Assembly (NCBI RefSeq): GCF_030315975.1
Contig: NZ_JASXSZ010000001.1
Coordinates: forward strand, 620,001 to 684,000
Reading direction: 5' to 3'
DNA length: 64,000 bases
Origin: Microbacterium candidum
GTDB taxonomy: Bacteria; Actinomycetota; Actinomycetes; Actinomycetales; Microbacteriaceae
The notes beneath the pieces are model-generated. The model was not told where the DNA came from. It worked only from the letters and a program-made list of their open reading frames with translations, and did not search any database. The translations under genes and the position numbers were made by a program. This document shows positions 26,802-37,692 of this stretch, one piece after another. Numbering within the stretch: position 1 is the first letter of the stretch; each line of letters opens with the position of its first letter.

Positions 26802-27551
26802 TCAGGTCAGTAGCGAACCGATCGCGTCGGCGGCCTCCCCGATGAGCGCGGCCGCTCCGAGCAGCGGAACGATCACCAGGATCTTCAGTTCGCGGGCGCG
26901 TGTGGTGACCATGGCCCAGCCGCGCCCGCCTTCGATCACGCCGAGCTTCTTCGCAATGTCCGTCTGATGATTCTTTGCCGTCTTGACGGAGATGTGCAGT
27001 TTCGCTGCGATCGAGCGGATCGAGTGCCCGCTCCACAGCATCTCGAAGATCTGCGCTTGTCGGTCGGTCAGGTGGGACGCGAGCACCGCCGTGTCGATGA
27101 CCTCTTTCGTGGCAACGCTGAGAGCGCCTGACGTGTGGAGTGCCGTGCTGAGCGCGTCGAGGTTGGCGCTGACCCCGCGGTGAAGCGCTCCGGCCAGGCA
27201 CCTCGGATGATCCGACATGACATCGAGGAGAGCGGGAAATGCCGTCTCGAACAGCACGTTCTTCGCTTCGATCACAGCAGAGATGCTGATGCCGGCAGCG
27301 TGAAGGTCGCTCATCAACAACCAGGGGTCACCTGGGGTGCGCGGCTGGCTGCCCTTGCTGAGAACATCCGCGATGACCTGATCCACGATCTGTTCGGCTC
27401 GCGCGGCGGTGCGTCGACCTCGAAGGGCATCCCCGACGAGCGGGTTGCCGAGCATCGCCAGCCGGTCCACGAAGTCCTCCGAAACACGCCGCGGGAGCAG
27501 CATGACGGGAAGGTCTCTCCCGGTCGTCGCCGTCGCCTCTGCGCTGTGCAC
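26802..27551 (-). CDS. LuxR-family transcriptional regulator
   Basis: 249-aa protein with a C-terminal GerE/LuxR-type HTH (LTDRQAQIFEMLWSGHSIRS then IAAKLHISVKTAKNHQTDIA). The first 165 residues are helical and unlike receiver, GAF or autoinducer domains I can recognise. The end after the HTH is hydrophobic (ILVIVPLLGAAALIGEAADA), possibly a membrane-associating tail. The frame opens at TTG 27578, but I place the start at the GTG 27551 because TACAAT lies exactly six bases upstream (leaderless). It is divergent from the RHS gene across 240 bp holding an 18-bp dyad, so it probably controls that gene. Confidence 0.8.
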   Translation of the reverse strand: MHSAEATATTGRDLPVMLLPRRVSEDFVDRLAMLGNPLVGDALRGRRTAARAEQIVDQVIADVLSKGSQPRTPGDPWLLMSDLHAAGISISAVIEAKNVLFETAFPALLDVMSDHPRCLAGALHRGVSANLDALSTALHTSGALSVATKEVIDTAVLASHLTDRQAQIFEMLWSGHSIRSIAAKLHISVKTAKNHQTDIAKKLGVIEGGRGWAMVTTRARELKILVIVPLLGAAALIGEAADAIGSLLT

Positions 27552-27654
27552 CGGAAGATTGTAAGCAGAATGGAGCAATTCTCCCGCACGCGGCCCTCAG
27601 CGGCTCATTCGCGGGCGCGGGATCCCCCGCGGGCACCGCCGCGCGGCGAGAAAA

Positions 27655-27672
27655 ATAGGACCGCAGTCCTAT
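27655..27672. promoter_or_regulatory. 18-bp dyad ATAGGAC-CGCA-GTCCTAT upstream of the RHS gene
   Basis: A perfect 7-4-7 inverted repeat, with its centre 32.5 bp before the TATATT -10 at 27696. This is the same size and nearly the same promoter position as the dyads of the small RNAs at 22.3-22.6 kb. It is the best candidate site for the divergent LuxR-type regulator. Confidence 0.6.
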
Positions 27673-27695
27673 GGATCGCGTACCTGCGAGTTCCT

Positions 27696-27701
27696 TATAT
27701 T
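27696..27701 (+). promoter_or_regulatory. -10 element TATATT of the RHS locus
   Basis: Strong -10 match six bases before the ATG of the leader ORF at 27708 and downstream of the dyad. No clear -35 is present, which agrees with an activator-dependent promoter. Confidence 0.55.
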
Positions 27702-27707
27702 CACGGA

Positions 27708-27794
27708 ATGTTTGAATTCGCCCCGGGTGCCTCTCGTCTCGGATCCACGTCTGCCCGTCCTCAGCGGGCGCAACCCGAAGGGCTCGCGGCATGA
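27708..27794 (+). CDS. 28-aa leaderless leader ORF coupled to the RHS gene
   Basis: ATG at 27708 lies exactly six bases after the TATATT -10, the spacing of leaderless genes in this window. The frame encodes 28 residues ([20 protein letters not shown] and eight more) and ends at TGA 27792-27794, which overlaps the RHS ATG 27791-27793 as ATGA. Ribosomes that load on the leaderless ORF would thus terminate on the toxin start codon. This suggests translational coupling. No similarity is recognised, and its peptide may matter less than its translation. Alternatively the RHS gene simply has an 80-nt leader. Confidence 0.5.
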   Translation: MFEFAPGASRLGSTSARPQRAQPEGLAA

Positions 27795-30700
27795 CTCGGC
27801 GAGGCGCACGAGTGACCACGCCGCGCACCTGGTCTCCCGCCGCACGCGCGCTCACGATGACCACGGTCTCGATGCTCGCCACGGCCGCGGTGCTCGTCGC
27901 CGGCCTGAGCCCTGCGGAGGCCGCTACGGTGCAGTCGACGCGCCAGCACCGGTCGGTGCAGGATCTGCCGGGTCTGGGTGTCGGGAAGGCGAAGGGTTCC
28001 GAGACGGGTGTGCCCGCCGGGTCGAAGCTGAGCGCTCAGCAGGTCGCGCCGGGCGTGCTGGGTTCGCGGGCGTCGAAGACGGGAACGAAAGCTGACCTGA
28101 CGCCGCCGCCGGCGGCCGCCCCGACGGTCGCACCGTCTCCGCAGGCGGGGGCGAAGCTGTCGTCGCGGTCGACGTACGAGACGGTGTGGTCGAACCAGGA
28201 TGGGACGAAGACCGCGCAGATGTCGGCGAACCCGTTGAACGTGAAGGACGCGACCGGCAAGTGGGTGGGAATCGATTCGACCCTGTCGAAGTCGAGTTCG
28301 GGGGAGTACTCCGCCCCGAACAACCCGGTGCGGCCGCGGTTCACCGCATCCACCGGCTCCGGGTCGTCGGATTTCTCCGTGACGTCGGCCGAGACCGGCG
28401 ATCAGGTCTCGTTCCAGCTGCAGGGTGAGAAGCATGTCTCCGCAAGGTCCCCTCGGGAGGCAGAGGTGAAGGCGTCTGACGAGGCCGGTGCGTCCGCGTC
28501 GCATGGGGTGGCGTATGACGGGATCCTGCCGGGGGCCGATGCGAGCTACCAGGTGGATTCGGCGGGGGTGAAGGAGGTGCTGATCCTCCAGGCCGCGCCG
28601 ACCTCGGCGCACCCGTCGTATTCGTGGACAGTGAGGGCGCCGGGTCTGACCTTGTCCAAGGGCGACAACGACACGGTCGTGTTCACGAACAAGCACGGCG
28701 AGCAGGTGTTCTACATCCCGACACCCGTGATGACCGACTCGTCGGGCACGGAGGGAGTATCCGGGGACGCCCTGGCCACGATCCCGGTGACGATCCGTCA
28801 CGATTCCGGGAGCGATTGGACGATCACCCTCACGCCGGATGCCGGGTGGCTGAATGATCCGTCGCGGGTGTATCCGGTGTCTGTGGACCCCTCGATCGAC
28901 AGCGGGCGAGACAGCTTCACCGCGTTTGAGTCGCTGAACAACGGGGCGTCTGTCAACATCACCGAACCTCACGCGTGGATCGGCAATTCGCGGTTGAACA
29001 GCGCGCCGAGCGTGTGGCGGTCTGTGGTGCACTATCCGTACGAGTCGCTGTTCGGCATGCAGATCCTGTCGGCGAAGCTGAACGAGACCGAGGCCGACGC
29101 CGGCACCGCGAACGTGACCTCCAGTGAGGCCGGCTGGGCGCACGCGAACACGTGGAACTGCCAGACGTCGAATGAGTCGACGACGAGTTTCACGTACGGC
29201 TACTACGGCACCGCGTCGTTCGACGTGACCAGCATCGTGAACACGTGGGTGTCGAACAAGACAAGCGCGCAGCCGTTCTGCCTGCGCGGGGATGAGAACC
29301 CGGGCCTGTACACATACAAGGCGGTCAGCAGCGACCTCTGGATCAGCTACGAAACCCCGCCCCTGGTGAACGGAAGCCCGACGACCATCGCGGACCCGAA
29401 CCCGGGGTTCCCGTCCCAGCAGTCCGCGCCTGGGGCGACTTCGTCCGGCGCGCCGACCGCGGCTCCGCCGGTGACCTCGCTGACGCCCACGTTGAACATC
29501 AACGCCACGCAGGATGGGTCGAACGGGAACGCTCTGCAGTACCAGTTCATGGTCTCGACGAACTCGACGGTGTATCCCAATCCGATGTGGTGGACGCCGT
29601 GGCAGACGGGCCCCGCCGGATCCTCCGTCCAGGGGCTCAACGCGACGGTTCCGGCGGGCGTGCTCCGTCCCGGCACCCAGTACTACTGGACGGCGGTGGT
29701 GCAGGACCAGAACGGCATCCAGGCCTGGTCGCCGACGTATTCGTTCAAGACCACGAGCCTGCCCACGTACGGGTCGACGGGCGTGTTCTCCCCGCAGGAC
29801 GGGTCCGTGGTCGCGTCGACGACGCCAACCCTGGTAGCACCGCTGGCGACCGCGACGAACGGGCAGCCGTTGTCATATGAGATCCGGTTGACGTCGGGTT
29901 CGGACGGGTCGTCGGGGCAGATCGCCCAGTCGCCCCTGTGTGCGACGAGCGGGTCGGCGTGTGTGATCAACACGTCCGCGGGGACGGTGTCGTGGCCGGT
30001 GCCGGCCTCGATCCTGCAGGACGGCGCCTCCTACACGTGGGTGGAAGTCATCAACGACGGCTACGGCGACTACACGCAGACCGCGAACTCGACGACCGGG
30101 GTCAACCGACTCACCGTGAACACCCGCATCGCCACCCCCGGCCCGTCCCCGACGGACAGCGCGGGCCCGGTGTCGGTCAACTTGGCCAACGGGAACGTGT
30201 CGGCCGCGTTCACGTCCCCGACGGTCTCGACCGTCGGGGGGAGCATGGGGCTGAACTTCTCCTACAACTCGCTTCTCGCGTCGAATCAGGGCCTCGTCGG
30301 CACGTACTACAACGAGTCCCAGTCGTCGCCGACGTTCAACTACACGAACCCGGCCGGGACGCAGGCGCTCGTCCGCACAGACTCGGCGATCGACTTCGAT
30401 TGGGGCGGAGCCGCACCGGACTCCGCGGTGAATCAGACGGACTTCCAGGTGCAGTGGAACGGTTACCTGACGCCCGCCCCTGGGACCTATGCGTTTGGGT
30501 TCCAGTCCGACGACGGCGTCGAGCTCTCCCTGGGCAACACCGCGATCATCACCGATCAATGGACGCCTCGGCACGATACCTCGCCTGTCATGGAGAATGC
30601 GGCGGCGCAGATCCTGACAGTCTCGGGATCGACGTGGACGATCGGGAGTCAGTCGGGTCAGCTTCCGATCCCTGTGACCGTGAACTACTACCAGCAAACG

Positions 30701-33700
30701 GGCTCAGCGGATGTGTATCTCGAGGCCGAGACCATGTCCGGCTCGACGTGGAGCACCCCGCAGATCGTGCCCGCCTCGTGGTTCTCGAAGACTCCGACTC
30801 TGCTCCCCGGCGGATGGGCGTCGTCGGGGGCAATTCTCGGAGACGCGGGCACCTACGTTTCGGCATCCAAGCAGGGCGGCTCCGTCGTCGTCACCGACGC
30901 AGCCGGCGGCACCCACACGTACGCTCTCGCCTCGACCGGCGGGTACACCCCGCCTCCCGGTGAGCAGTCGGTTCTCACGACGGACGGCAATGGCAACCTT
31001 GTCCTCACGGACGAGTCGGGCACCGTGTACCAGTTCAACGCGGCGGGTCTGGTCACATCCGCGACCCCGGCCGTGGACGCGGGCGCAAAACCGGCGACCC
31101 CGGTTCCGAACTACAACGCCTCCCGCCAGCTGACGAGCCTGTCCGACCCATTGTCGGGCACCACGTCAAACGGCACGACCACTTACAGCCGTCAGGTTCA
31201 GTTCTCCTACTTGTCGTCCACGACGATCGCCTCGTCGACGAAGTCGGGCTCGAACTACGCTGCCGGCGCGTGCGCACCACCGTCGTCGACGAATACCACG
31301 TTCGGGCAGATCACGAACCAGGGCATCACCACCGGTACCGACAGCACCGCCTATCCGTCGACGTCGGATGCGGGGATGCTGTGCCAGATCCTCTACCCGG
31401 ACGGGACGACCACGCAGCTGTACTACAACGTGAACGGGCAGCTCGCAGAGATCGTCGACCCCGGCAGCGAAGTCACGAACCTCGGATACACGTATGACTC
31501 GAGCACAGGTCGTTACCTGCTGAGCGCGATTCGCAATCCACTGGCGAACGACTGGCTGGCCGCGGACACGACCCGCAACCCCGCCGGACCGGTGACGACG
31601 AACATCGCCTACGACGCGTCCGACCGTGCCACTACGGTCACGCTTCCCGCCCCCGATGGGGTGACGACGGCGAAGGCCCCGCAGAAGACCTACACCTACG
31701 GGACCGGGACGACGTACGTGGATGTCGCCGGGCTGTCCGTGCCGACAACGGGCGGCAGCAACGGACACGCGGCGACAGTTACCTACAACCAGAACCTGCA
31801 GGAGCTCACCGCCACGGGTGCGTCAGGGCTGATCGCGCAGTCCATGTGGAACAGCCACGACAACAAGCTGGCGAGCATCGACCCGCTAGGCCACGAGTCG
31901 TCCACCGTCTACGACCAGGAAGAGCGGGCGGTCGCCTCCTACGGGTCGGCACCGTCGTCCTGCTTCACCGGCGTCCAGGCCGCGACCGCGACACAGCCGG
32001 CCAATGGGCCGCTTCCGGCATCGTCGACGTGCGCGGCGACGGGGCTGCCGGTCGCAGAGACGGACGCGACGTTTGACGGCAACCTGCACGGGCTTGCCGC
32101 GACCTGGTACAACAACACGCTGCTCTCCGGAGCTCCTGCCGCGTACTCGCTCGGCATCCCCGCCGCACCGGGCGCGACCGGGGGCGCGACCGACGGCTCG
32201 ATCAACTACACCTGGACCAACACGGCCAACACCGGGGCGGTATCCCCGATCACCGGCGACACCGGCACCATCGTGGGCGGCAGCGGCGGCGCGAACTGGA
32301 CTGCGATGTTCAGTGGGCTGATCACGTTCCCCACCGCGGGCACGTACACGTTCTATACGTACGCGGACGACGGCACCGACCTGTGGATCAACGACCAGCT
32401 GATCATCAACAACCTCTCCTCCAGCAGCCCGCACTTCGCCGGCGCGACGAAGAGCTTCACCGTCACCGCCGGTCAGACGCTGCGGATCCGGCTCGCCTAC
32501 CTGCAGCTGACCGGAGGCTCCGTGCTGCAGCTCGGCGCGACGACGAATGGCAGCGTCCCGTCGACGTATTCGCCCACCGCGTCGACCGTCATCCCCGCGT
32601 CGTGGTTGTCGCCGGCATACAACCTGACGACATCGACGACGGCGAAGGATGCGACGAGCTCAACGGCGACCGCGTCACAGGTGGCCTCGACCACCGCAAC
32701 GACGTCGTACAGCAAGCCCTGGTACGGGATTGCTTCGGGCAAGACGATCGACCCGACCGGACTCAATCTGACGAGTTCGGCGACGTATGAGGCGGCCGGT
32801 TCCGGGTACTTCCGTCAGCTGACCGCGACGAAGCCCGCAGGGTCGGCGACGACCACGACGAACGTCTACTATGGGCAGTCCGGTGTGGCTGCCACGACGG
32901 ATCAGGCGGCGTGCGGTATTCCGGCGGGGACGAACCAGTTCGGGATGCTGAAGTCCGGCACCGGCCCGACGCCCGCAGTGGGGTCCGCGCAGTCGGTGAC
33001 GTACGTGTACGACATTCTGGGTCGGGTTGTCGGAGAGAAGAACGCCTCTGATACCGCGTGGACGTGCATGACGTACGACGCGCGCGGCCGGATCTCGAGC
33101 ACCTCGATTCCCGCCTTCGGTTCAGCGCCCGCCCGCACGGTATCGGAGAGCTACACCTCCGACGGGACCGCGACGGGAGACCCGCTGACGACGAGCGTCA
33201 CGGACCCGCAGGGGACGGTGAAGACCGTGTCTGACCTGCTGGACCGCACCCTGTCCTACACGGACGTGTGGGGCACGGTGACGACGACCTCGTACAACCA
33301 GCTCTCACAGGTCACGTCCGTGACCTCAACGCCCTCTGGCCAGGCCGCGGCGACGCAGGCGTACACGTACAACATCGATGGTCAGGTCACTCAGATCACT
33401 GACGGCGGTAGCGTGTTGCAGACCATGACCTATACGACCGGGGTCCTGAGCGCGGTGTCCGCCCCCTCCGGTGCCGGGAATGCCGGCAACGGAGTGACGG
33501 GCACGTTCACCCAGGGCCCGACAGGTGCGGTGTCGGGCATGTCGTGGGCGTTCCCGAACGGGCAGGCCGCGGTCTCCGACCAGGTGACCCGCTCCCAGTC
33601 GGGCAAGGTCCTTACCGACACGCTCGCGGACGGGGCCACCCAGTACGCGTCGTCCTACACGTACGACGCGGCCGACAGGCTCACCGCCGCGACCGTGCCG

Positions 33701-35056
33701 GGCAACCAGGAAATCTGGTCGTATGCCGCGACCGGCGGATGCGGGGCGAACACGGCGGCGGGCGCGGACGGGAACCGGACCGGGTTCACGGACACCCCCA
33801 CCGGGGGGACCGCGTGGTCAGTGGCGTACTGCTACGACAACGCGGACCGCCTCACCGGCGATACCATCACCAACCCGCAGGCCGGGGCGGACACCCTCGC
33901 GTCGACGAACCTGAGCGGCAGCAACCTCTCCTACGACGCGCACGGGAACACGACCCAACTCGCGGATCAGACGTTGACCTGGGACGGGTCCGACCGGCTG
34001 GTCTCGATCACCTCCACGGGAGGCGCGAACCCGGCCAACGCGGCCTCGATCAGCTACGTACGAGACGCAACCGACCGGGTCATCCAGGAGACCGTCACCA
34101 GCGGCGGGAACACCACGACCCAGAAGTACTCCTACACCGGCGGCGGTGACAGCCCCGACTACATCCTCACCACCACCGGGGCGATCACCGACCGCCTGCT
34201 GTCCTTGGCTGGCGGTGTGATGTTCAATGCCACGGGGACAGGATCCGCCTGGTCGTACCCCGACGTCCACGGGGATGTCGTCGTCACCTGCGACGGGACC
34301 GGGGCCCGGACCGGGAACATCGGGTTGTTCGATCCGTTCGGTTCTCCGATCGATCCCACCACCCACACGATCGGAACCTTCGCGGCCGACGGCGACCAGC
34401 CCAGCAACCTGTCAGGCACGGCGAACGCGCTGGGCTGGGAAGGATCACACGACAAGCTCACCGACCATGCTGGCGACATCACCGGCATCGAAATGGGCGC
34501 CCGTCAATACGTCGCCGCGCTTGGCCGGTTCCTTTCCACCGACCCAGTCGCCGGAGGGAACAGCAACGACTACAACTACCCCAACGACCCCATCAACATG
34601 ACCGACCTCAGCGGGAAGGTCAGCCTCGCCGACATCGGCCGCTTCCTAACCACCGGGCCTGTTGGTGATCTCATCAACATCGGATGCATGTTCGCCTGGG
34701 GCGCCGTGGCGATTGCATGCGGGGTTGTACAAGGGCTCGCATATCTGGCTCGCGGGGATCTCGCAAGCGCGGCAGCGACGGCCGTAGGTTTGGTCGCCGG
34801 GGCGTTTCTCGGGTACGCAATGGGCAAGGTCCTGAGCCACCTCTTCAAGGAGGCGACTGGGATGCTGGTTCCAGAAATTCGTTCGCAGGTTCGCAGGGTG
34901 GTTCACCACATAATTCACCCCCGCGCCCCGAGGATGGCGCTTAAAATGAGGCACACCGATCGATTTGCTCTCCAAACATGGATGGCCTCAACTGTCGTTG
35001 CCGGAGGTGCGAACTATGTCACGTCGAATGTTCTTCATGGTCGGCGCGCATTTTGA
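27791..35056 (+). CDS. Secreted RHS-repeat polymorphic toxin with two PA14-like domains
   Basis: 2421-aa exported giant protein. Residues 1-45 are a signal peptide ([20 protein letters not shown] then AEA). Residues about 360-490 resemble a DNRLRE domain ([20 protein letters not shown]). Fibronectin-like strands follow at 530-790. Two PA14-like carbohydrate-binding modules begin near residues 835 ([10 protein letters not shown]) and 1435 ([10 protein letters not shown]). YD/RHS repeats fill about 1250-1420 and 1735-2200. The RHS core closes with [20 protein letters not shown] near residue 2236, and after NMTDLSGK (about 2276) a variable C-terminal tip of about 145 aa begins. The tip has two hydrophobic segments and no toxin motif I recognise. 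Probably a contact-dependent or secreted antibacterial toxin shell; the leader ORF overlaps its start. Confidence 0.88.
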   Translation: MTRRGARVTTPRTWSPAARALTMTTVSMLATAAVLVAGLSPAEAATVQSTRQHRSVQDLPGLGVGKAKGSETGVPAGSKLSAQQVAPGVLGSRASKTGTKADLTPPPAAAPTVAPSPQAGAKLSSRSTYETVWSNQDGTKTAQMSANPLNVKDATGKWVGIDSTLSKSSSGEYSAPNNPVRPRFTASTGSGSSDFSVTSAETGDQVSFQLQGEKHVSARSPREAEVKASDEAGASASHGVAYDGILPGADASYQVDSAGVKEVLILQAAPTSAHPSYSWTVRAPGLTLSKGDNDTVVFTNKHGEQVFYIPTPVMTDSSGTEGVSGDALATIPVTIRHDSGSDWTITLTPDAGWLNDPSRVYPVSVDPSIDSGRDSFTAFESLNNGASVNITEPHAWIGNSRLNSAPSVWRSVVHYPYESLFGMQILSAKLNETEADAGTANVTSSEAGWAHANTWNCQTSNESTTSFTYGYYGTASFDVTSIVNTWVSNKTSAQPFCLRGDENPGLYTYKAVSSDLWISYETPPLVNGSPTTIADPNPGFPSQQSAPGATSSGAPTAAPPVTSLTPTLNINATQDGSNGNALQYQFMVSTNSTVYPNPMWWTPWQTGPAGSSVQGLNATVPAGVLRPGTQYYWTAVVQDQNGIQAWSPTYSFKTTSLPTYGSTGVFSPQDGSVVASTTPTLVAPLATATNGQPLSYEIRLTSGSDGSSGQIAQSPLCATSGSACVINTSAGTVSWPVPASILQDGASYTWVEVINDGYGDYTQTANSTTGVNRLTVNTRIATPGPSPTDSAGPVSVNLANGNVSAAFTSPTVSTVGGSMGLNFSYNSLLASNQGLVGTYYNESQSSPTFNYTNPAGTQALVRTDSAIDFDWGGAAPDSAVNQTDFQVQWNGYLTPAPGTYAFGFQSDDGVELSLGNTAIITDQWTPRHDTSPVMENAAAQILTVSGSTWTIGSQSGQLPIPVTVNYYQQTGSADVYLEAETMSGSTWSTPQIVPASWFSKTPTLLPGGWASSGAILGDAGTYVSASKQGGSVVVTDAAGGTHTYALASTGGYTPPPGEQSVLTTDGNGNLVLTDESGTVYQFNAAGLVTSATPAVDAGAKPATPVPNYNASRQLTSLSDPLSGTTSNGTTTYSRQVQFSYLSSTTIASSTKSGSNYAAGACAPPSSTNTTFGQITNQGITTGTDSTAYPSTSDAGMLCQILYPDGTTTQLYYNVNGQLAEIVDPGSEVTNLGYTYDSSTGRYLLSAIRNPLANDWLAADTTRNPAGPVTTNIAYDASDRATTVTLPAPDGVTTAKAPQKTYTYGTGTTYVDVAGLSVPTTGGSNGHAATVTYNQNLQELTATGASGLIAQSMWNSHDNKLASIDPLGHESSTVYDQEERAVASYGSAPSSCFTGVQAATATQPANGPLPASSTCAATGLPVAETDATFDGNLHGLAATWYNNTLLSGAPAAYSLGIPAAPGATGGATDGSINYTWTNTANTGAVSPITGDTGTIVGGSGGANWTAMFSGLITFPTAGTYTFYTYADDGTDLWINDQLIINNLSSSSPHFAGATKSFTVTAGQTLRIRLAYLQLTGGSVLQLGATTNGSVPSTYSPTASTVIPASWLSPAYNLTTSTTAKDATSSTATASQVASTTATTSYSKPWYGIASGKTIDPTGLNLTSSATYEAAGSGYFRQLTATKPAGSATTTTNVYYGQSGVAATTDQAACGIPAGTNQFGMLKSGTGPTPAVGSAQSVTYVYDILGRVVGEKNASDTAWTCMTYDARGRISSTSIPAFGSAPARTVSESYTSDGTATGDPLTTSVTDPQGTVKTVSDLLDRTLSYTDVWGTVTTTSYNQLSQVTSVTSTPSGQAAATQAYTYNIDGQVTQITDGGSVLQTMTYTTGVLSAVSAPSGAGNAGNGVTGTFTQGPTGAVSGMSWAFPNGQAAVSDQVTRSQSGKVLTDTLADGATQYASSYTYDAADRLTAATVPGNQEIWSYAATGGCGANTAAGADGNRTGFTDTPTGGTAWSVAYCYDNADRLTGDTITNPQAGADTLASTNLSGSNLSYDAHGNTTQLADQTLTWDGSDRLVSITSTGGANPANAASISYVRDATDRVIQETVTSGGNTTTQKYSYTGGGDSPDYILTTTGAITDRLLSLAGGVMFNATGTGSAWSYPDVHGDVVVTCDGTGARTGNIGLFDPFGSPIDPTTHTIGTFAADGDQPSNLSGTANALGWEGSHDKLTDHAGDITGIEMGARQYVAALGRFLSTDPVAGGNSNDYNYPNDPINMTDLSGKVSLADIGRFLTTGPVGDLINIGCMFAWGAVAIACGVVQGLAYLARGDLASAAATAVGLVAGAFLGYAMGKVLSHLFKEATGMLVPEIRSQVRRVVHHIIHPRAPRMALKMRHTDRFALQTWMASTVVAGGANYVTSNVLHGRRAF

Positions 35057-35535
35057 ATGATCACAAATGGCGAGTCCTATACTGGTGCGTTGGTGCTCGC
35101 GTCCTGGCGACGATTTCCGCGTTGATCTCCGTTGCCGCCGCGCTGCTGCTGAACTCGGCGGATACTCATAATTCAGCGGCATTCATCATATTAGTAGTAT
35201 TCATCGTGTCTCTATTGTTGCTGTTCCTTCGCAGTCTATTCTTCAGGGTAGCGGTGGACTCCACGCATATTCGTGTGGTGAGCTGGTTCCGAGTGTACAA
35301 AATTCCACTATCGGACATCGTAAGGGTCGAGGCTGACTCTTACAGTGGGCTTCTGAATTGGGGGAATCTCGATCGTTCAGGCGATTGGTTTGGGATGCTG
35401 AGAATCACTAGTGCACGTCTGGGGAAAGCGGACCGCACGCTGGACCTCCCAGTCACGCTGAGTACGGTAGGGCGCGCAGACCGCCTCGCGGCAGACCTGC
35501 AATCTCGTGTACCACGCGCGGGGCGCGCGGATTGA
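35053..35535 (+). CDS. Small membrane protein with PH-like domain, candidate immunity protein
   Basis: About 160 aa if translation starts at TTG 35053, which overlaps the RHS stop (TTGA); an ATG at 34978 inside the RHS gene is the alternative. Two membrane helices ([40 protein letters not shown]) are followed by a bacterial PH-type beta domain ([20 protein letters not shown] then [15 protein letters not shown]). G+C is visibly lower than in the flanking core. Immediate position after an RHS tip is that of a cognate immunity gene, and membrane immunity proteins usually meet membrane-acting tips. Function is inferred from position only. Confidence 0.6.
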   Translation: MNDHKWRVLYWCVGARVLATISALISVAAALLLNSADTHNSAAFIILVVFIVSLLLLFLRSLFFRVAVDSTHIRVVSWFRVYKIPLSDIVRVEADSYSGLLNWGNLDRSGDWFGMLRITSARLGKADRTLDLPVTLSTVGRADRLAADLQSRVPRAGRAD

Positions 35536-35733
35536 GCCATTGGGCGACAACAGTGCCATCCCTCCGTGAATGGGGGCTGTAGACGCTACTACGTCGCGCT
35601 CCCAGACCACGGTTGGGGCCCTCGGAGAAGCGCAGCGACATGTATTGCCCGGATTCAACCGGTCGTTGCAACACTGGCTTGTTGAATCGAGAGCAGCATG
35701 CGGCGGTGCAATGCTCCACGGATGGGACTACAG

Positions 35734-36390
35734 ATGATGCAGGACGCTCGCACGCCGAAGTTGGCGCGTACGAAGGTTGTGCTCGTGAGTTGGCTGTTCG
35801 CGGTTGACCTCTTGGTCTTGTCGATCGTTCGCTTCGCTACGGCTGGTGACATTTCAGGCGTCCCGATCGCCCTCATTGTTCTTCCGCCCGTCGCGTTCAT
35901 TCTTCTTACCTTCTGGCTCCTGAGTGCACGAAACGAGGGCCGACTGAAGGTTGTGAAGCGCATGCGCCCTGATGCGTTCGCCGCGACCGTGGAGATCTAT
36001 CCTGACGCCATTTCACAGGTACAAGCGCTTGTCGCTGCCTTCGGCGGAGAACAGCGTCCGCTACAGTCTCGCATCGCGGCGACGCTGTGCATCGATGACC
36101 GCAGGCTTGACGTGCTCGGCGGCACGCTCTTCGGAATCGGCGGATCCCCGAAGGTACTTGCCTCGTTCGCTCTTCCCGCAGGCACTGTTGCGTCTGCCGC
36201 TCCCGCCACACAGGGTTTCTATGTCCTGAAAACGTTGCAGATCGACTTTGGGTCCGACGGTGGGCAACTTGCTCTCAATCTGTTGCCGATCCGGACCGTT
36301 TGGGGTTTGTTCCCTTGGCGGGTGTCAGCGGAGCAACTGACCGATGAGGTAGATGCGTTGAACCGCGCACTTCAACTGCCGGAGGCTTAG
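35734..36390 (+). CDS. Two-helix membrane protein, unknown (possible orphan immunity protein)
   Basis: 218 aa from the ATG at 35734; the frame also opens at ATG 35698 and neither has a clear ribosome site. Two helices near the N-terminus (VVLVSWLFAVDLLVLSIV; IALIVLPPVAFILLTFWLLS) precede a mixed cytoplasmic domain with ATVEIYPDAISQVQALVAAF and a late WGLFPWRVSAEQLTDEVDAL. The plan (two helices, then a beta-rich domain) is like the gene at 35053, so it may be another member of an immunity cassette. Lower G+C than the chromosome. Not recognised as a named family. Confidence 0.55.
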   Translation: MMQDARTPKLARTKVVLVSWLFAVDLLVLSIVRFATAGDISGVPIALIVLPPVAFILLTFWLLSARNEGRLKVVKRMRPDAFAATVEIYPDAISQVQALVAAFGGEQRPLQSRIAATLCIDDRRLDVLGGTLFGIGGSPKVLASFALPAGTVASAAPATQGFYVLKTLQIDFGSDGGQLALNLLPIRTVWGLFPWRVSAEQLTDEVDALNRALQLPEA

Positions 36391-36499
36391 TCGGTGCCTG
36401 TCGGAGTGGGAGTCGGACTCGGGCTCAAGGGGGGATGTGCCCTGATGGTGAACCAGAACATCAACTGGTGGTAACCATGAACGCGATGAAAGGTTGCTA

Positions 36500-36964
36500 A
36501 TGACGACAACGGGAAATAGCGCACTGCTCCTCACTGTCGCGTCACTGGGTATTACAGTCGGTACGCTCATTTTTCTAAATCGAGCTGCTGTTGGCAGGTG
36601 GAATGTGCAAATACTCGAAATGGGTAAATCGTTCAACGGCGAACGCCTAACCAGGAATGCCCAGAAGAACTCGACGCCGAAAATGGTCGGGTTCTTGGGT
36701 ATCGGCTTCGCCGGGATTGGTGGGGTGTTGCTTGTGGCGTGCACCTTGCGTCTCGGTGAGGCGCTCCCACTCGTGGCTTTGATTCCTCCATTCATCGTTG
36801 GGCTAGCGGAACTTTCCTTGGGGATATATGCCGCTGTGCGATCCGCGCATCAGAAGAGTCGTGATGACAAGCGCCGAGCGTACACTTCGGCGGGGCTACC
36901 ACTGATTTTGTGCGGAATATTCACCCTGGCTTTCGTCGCCATGATCGCAGTACACGCCTACTAG
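36500..36964 (+). CDS. Small membrane protein, unknown function
   Basis: 154 aa with four hydrophobic segments: LLLTVASLGITVGTLIFL, MVGFLGIGFAGIGGVLLVAC, LPLVALIPPFIVGLAELSLG and LPLILCGIFTLAFVAMIAVH. The start is the ATG at 36500, six bases after GAAAGG; a TTG two codons earlier is open too. It directly precedes a displaced fragment of the RHS tip, so it could have been the immunity gene of an earlier or donor tip. No family recognised. Confidence 0.55.
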   Translation: MTTTGNSALLLTVASLGITVGTLIFLNRAAVGRWNVQILEMGKSFNGERLTRNAQKNSTPKMVGFLGIGFAGIGGVLLVACTLRLGEALPLVALIPPFIVGLAELSLGIYAAVRSAHQKSRDDKRRAYTSAGLPLILCGIFTLAFVAMIAVHAY

Positions 36965-36968
36965 CCTC

Positions 36969-37092
36969 GATCGTAGGTTTGGTCGCCGGGCGCTTCTCGG
37001 GTGCGCAATGGGCAAAGTCCTGAGCCACCTCTTCAAGAAGGCGAGTGGGATGCTGGTTCCAGAACTTAGTTCGCAGGTTCGCAGGGTGGCGA
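36969..37092 (+). pseudogene. Displaced fragment of an RHS C-terminal tip
   Basis: These about 124 bp match the RHS tip coding region at about 34781-34904 with roughly nine in ten bases identical (for example TGAGCCACCTCTTCAAG in both, and TTCGCAGGTTCGCAGGGTGG in both). One base is missing early (GGGGCG versus GGGCG), which breaks the frame. It is a remnant of a second, homologous tip, of the kind left when RHS tips are swapped by recombination. Confidence 0.7.
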
Positions 37093-37128
37093 GTTGATGA
37101 GGTCGGAGTTTCTGATGAGGATCGAGTG

Positions 37129-37692
37129 ATGTCCGGGAGCCGAAAGGTGACCGCACCGGGTGTCGTCCGGCTCGCCGTTGAACTCGGGTTGGTCCCATCC
37201 CATGCGGAGATCCGTCGCGATGGATCCGTGCAATGGAAGTCCGAAACTTTTTCCTACATTGGCTTTGTCTACAGGGAGGATGAGGACCTCGCATGGACCT
37301 TGTGGGTTGGCGATGCGAATTTCCCCGACGTCGAGGGCGGCATGCTGAGCGTGCCCATCATGGGTGAGCCCTACTCGATGCCTTGGCCGACTCGTGTCGA
37401 TGACAACTTGACGACCTTCCTCAGAAACGGTCTGGGGGAAGCGGCCCGGTTTGTGAAGAGCCGTGAAGACCTGTGTCTCCTGCTGGCATCGCGCGACAAT
37501 GTGCGCCGCGGACACGTGACTACCCGGTTCTTTGAGGGCAATCACCCCGCACGGTTCGTTGGTGCTCTGGTGATCGCGCGCGATATGGGCAGGGCTGATC
37601 TGGAGGCCGACGTCCTCGGCAAGCTTGCAGGGCTTGAAGGAGGAAGGCAAATTCGGCAGCGCCAAGGGGTGGGCGACGATGCTCGGTCGTGA
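37129..37692 (+). CDS. Hypothetical cytoplasmic protein, candidate immunity protein
   Basis: 187 aa from the ATG at 37129; upstream codons of the same frame run into the RHS-tip fragment and are not used. No signal or membrane segment is seen. The protein starts VTAPGVVRLAVELGLVPSHA, has an aromatic middle (FVYREDEDLAWTLWVGDANF) and a helical C-terminus (ARFVGALVIARDMGRADLEA). It follows a displaced RHS tip, the place where a matching immunity gene is expected, but I recognise no family. Confidence 0.55.
   Translation: MSGSRKVTAPGVVRLAVELGLVPSHAEIRRDGSVQWKSETFSYIGFVYREDEDLAWTLWVGDANFPDVEGGMLSVPIMGEPYSMPWPTRVDDNLTTFLRNGLGEAARFVKSREDLCLLLASRDNVRRGHVTTRFFEGNHPARFVGALVIARDMGRADLEADVLGKLAGLEGGRQIRQRQGVGDDARS

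Noticed and set aside
27761-29143. 460-codon minus-strand frame inside the RHS gene
   Set aside because: Arginine-rich antisense shadow of the signal-peptide and N-terminal part of the RHS protein.
34978-35052. N-terminal extension of the PH-like membrane protein inside the RHS gene
   Set aside because: The extra residues are Cys/Arg-rich and overlap the RHS tip; the TTG overlapping the RHS stop fits operon logic better, though this is not certain.
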